Positions 63,291-64,000 of a stretch of 64,000 nt of DNA are shown one piece after another. The notes under the pieces were generated by a model. It saw nothing but the letters and a program-made list of their open reading frames with translations, searched no databases and had not been told where the DNA came from. The stretch covers positions 1,984,001 through 2,048,000 of the forward strand of contig CAWBUL010000005.1 in assembly GCA_963791885.1 (NCBI GenBank), written 5' to 3'. Numbering within the stretch: position 1 is the stretch's first letter; the number at the start of each line of letters is the position of its first letter. The stretch comes from CAVSUZ01 sp963791885. Lineage in GTDB: Bacteria; Pseudomonadota; Alphaproteobacteria; Acetobacterales; Acetobacteraceae. The position numbers and the translations under genes were made by a program.

Positions 63291-63714
63291 TTAACGAAGC
63301 ATCGTATAGGCGGCGAGGGCAGCGCCGAAGCCGCCATAAATGCAGGCGATGAGCACGCCAAGCACCCCCCAGAGATAGGTGCGTGTGGGGAGCTTGGCCA
63401 TCTGCTCCTTGGTGGCGAGGTGAGGGATCGTAGCGTCGAACTTGGCTTCGAGGCGTCCGACGGACGAGTCCAACTTGGCTTCGAGGCGCGCGACAGACAA
63501 ATCCAACTTGGCTTCGCCCGACGGACGCGTCCAGCTTGGCATCTACGCGCGCGACAGACGAGTCCAGCTTGGCATCCAGGCGCGCGATGGACACCCGGAT
63601 CTCGTTCACGTCCGTCTTCATCCCGGTAAAGTTGTCCTCGACCCTCGACACCCTTGCCTCCAGTCCTGAAGGGTAGGCCTGCGGGACTGCGGGTTCAATC
63701 GGCTGGTCGGGCAT
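63291..63714 (-). pseudogene. Coiled-coil membrane-anchored protein with 33-bp repeats, frameshifted
   Basis: The N-terminus MPDQPIEPAVPQAYPSGLEA then VSRVEDNFTGMKTDVNEIRV precedes repeats of about 11 residues (ARLDAKLDSSV type). A repeat unit near 63518 lacks 5 nt, shifting the frame; the second frame continues AKLDLSVARLEAKLDSSVGR then LEAKFDATIPHLATKEQMAK and ends in a hydrophobic helix (LWGVLGVLIACIYGGFGAAL). If the deletion is real the full protein is lost. Confidence 0.75.
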
Positions 63715-63800
63715 CCGGTCCTCGGCTTGTGAGCGATGCGTGAGGATGACGGGGCACCACTGATCAGATATGAACGCGCGTGCAACGTCTGGAGACGCGC

Positions 63801-64000
63801 ATGAGCGAACCTTGCGATCTGGATGCCGTTACGGCGCGCCGCCTGATGGGACAGAAAGCGCTCTCGGCATCGGAACTGCTGCAAAGTTGCATCGCGCGTA
63901 TCGAAGCGGTCGATCACGCCGTGAACGCCATTCCGGAGCGCTGCTTCGATCGCGCGCGCGACGAAGCGCGTCGTGCCGATGCTGCCGTGATGGCAGGGGA
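63801..64000 (+). CDS. Amidase (N-terminal part; continues beyond window)
   Basis: First 66 residues: MSEPCDLDAVTARRLMGQKA, LSASELLQSCIARIEAVDHA, VNAIPERCFDRARDEARRAD. The A..L..SCI.RIE..D..VNA pattern is the start of the amidase-signature family. The catalytic Lys/Ser/Ser lie outside. Confidence 0.85.
   Translation, partial: MSEPCDLDAVTARRLMGQKALSASELLQSCIARIEAVDHAVNAIPERCFDRARDEARRADAAVMAG

Overview
This 64 kb window is high-GC alphaproteobacterial DNA. Acetobacteraceae or another Rhodospirillales family is my best guess, from gene style, PEP-CTERM proteins, DUF4239, a pcaHG pair, DgoK/DgoA and IS630/IS407/IS66-type insertion sequences. The family assignment is inference: no rRNA or marker gene is present.

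Layout. (1) 1-8882 is chromosomal: a PKD-like membrane protein end, a hybrid histidine kinase with an ethylene-receptor-type (ETR1-like) copper-binding sensor, a patatin phospholipase gene broken by an IS5 element that itself carries an IS630 element, a class A penicillin-binding protein and a 2-hydroxyacid dehydrogenase. (2) tRNA-Leu(TAA) at 8930-9010 is the left edge of a genomic island of about 37.7 kb. A 48-bp copy of the tRNA 3' end (46 of 48 identical) at 46624-46671 marks the right edge. (3) The island's right end has the layout of a P4/satellite-type element: a degenerate tyrosine integrase next to att, a prim-pol split by IS66, and a D5-type helicase. (4) The rest of the island is a patchwork: three complete IS630 copies plus a fragment, two IS3 (IS407-type) copies in opposite orientation, relics of at least three other transposases, a second dead integrase, iteron-like repeats, a frameshifted Mom-family DNA-modification gene with zinc-ribbon-like Cys clusters, a sugar O-methyltransferase-like gene split by IS630, a thrice-repeated module of small genes with conserved hairpins, a PEP-CTERM protein, a PEP-CTERM-associated acyltransferase between two Cys-rich paralogues, and a broken lytic transglycosylase. 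(5) 46671-64000 is chromosomal again: alpha/beta hydrolase, bacterioferritin (frameshifted), iron alcohol dehydrogenase, a LysR relic, polyprenyl synthase, Hsp33, L,D-transpeptidase, protocatechuate dioxygenase, D-galactonate pathway genes, alkyladenine glycosylase, nicotinamidase with a LysR regulator, a PEP-CTERM GNSF protein and the start of an amidase.

A recurrent theme is recent IS activity. Patatin, prim-pol and the methyltransferase can each be rebuilt in frame by removing the IS and one target duplication (TTA, CATCAGCT and TA respectively). The same is true of IS5 interrupted by IS630 and IS630 interrupted by IS3. Several other genes (bfr, a GNAT acetyltransferase, the lytic transglycosylase, the Mom-like gene, both integrases) carry small frameshifts, so either gene decay or read errors must be considered.

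Functional links: the acyltransferase and the two PEP-CTERM proteins point to an exosortase system encoded elsewhere. DgoK and DgoA give pyruvate and glyceraldehyde-3-phosphate from 2-keto-3-deoxygalactonate. PcaH and PcaG form one ring-cleavage enzyme.
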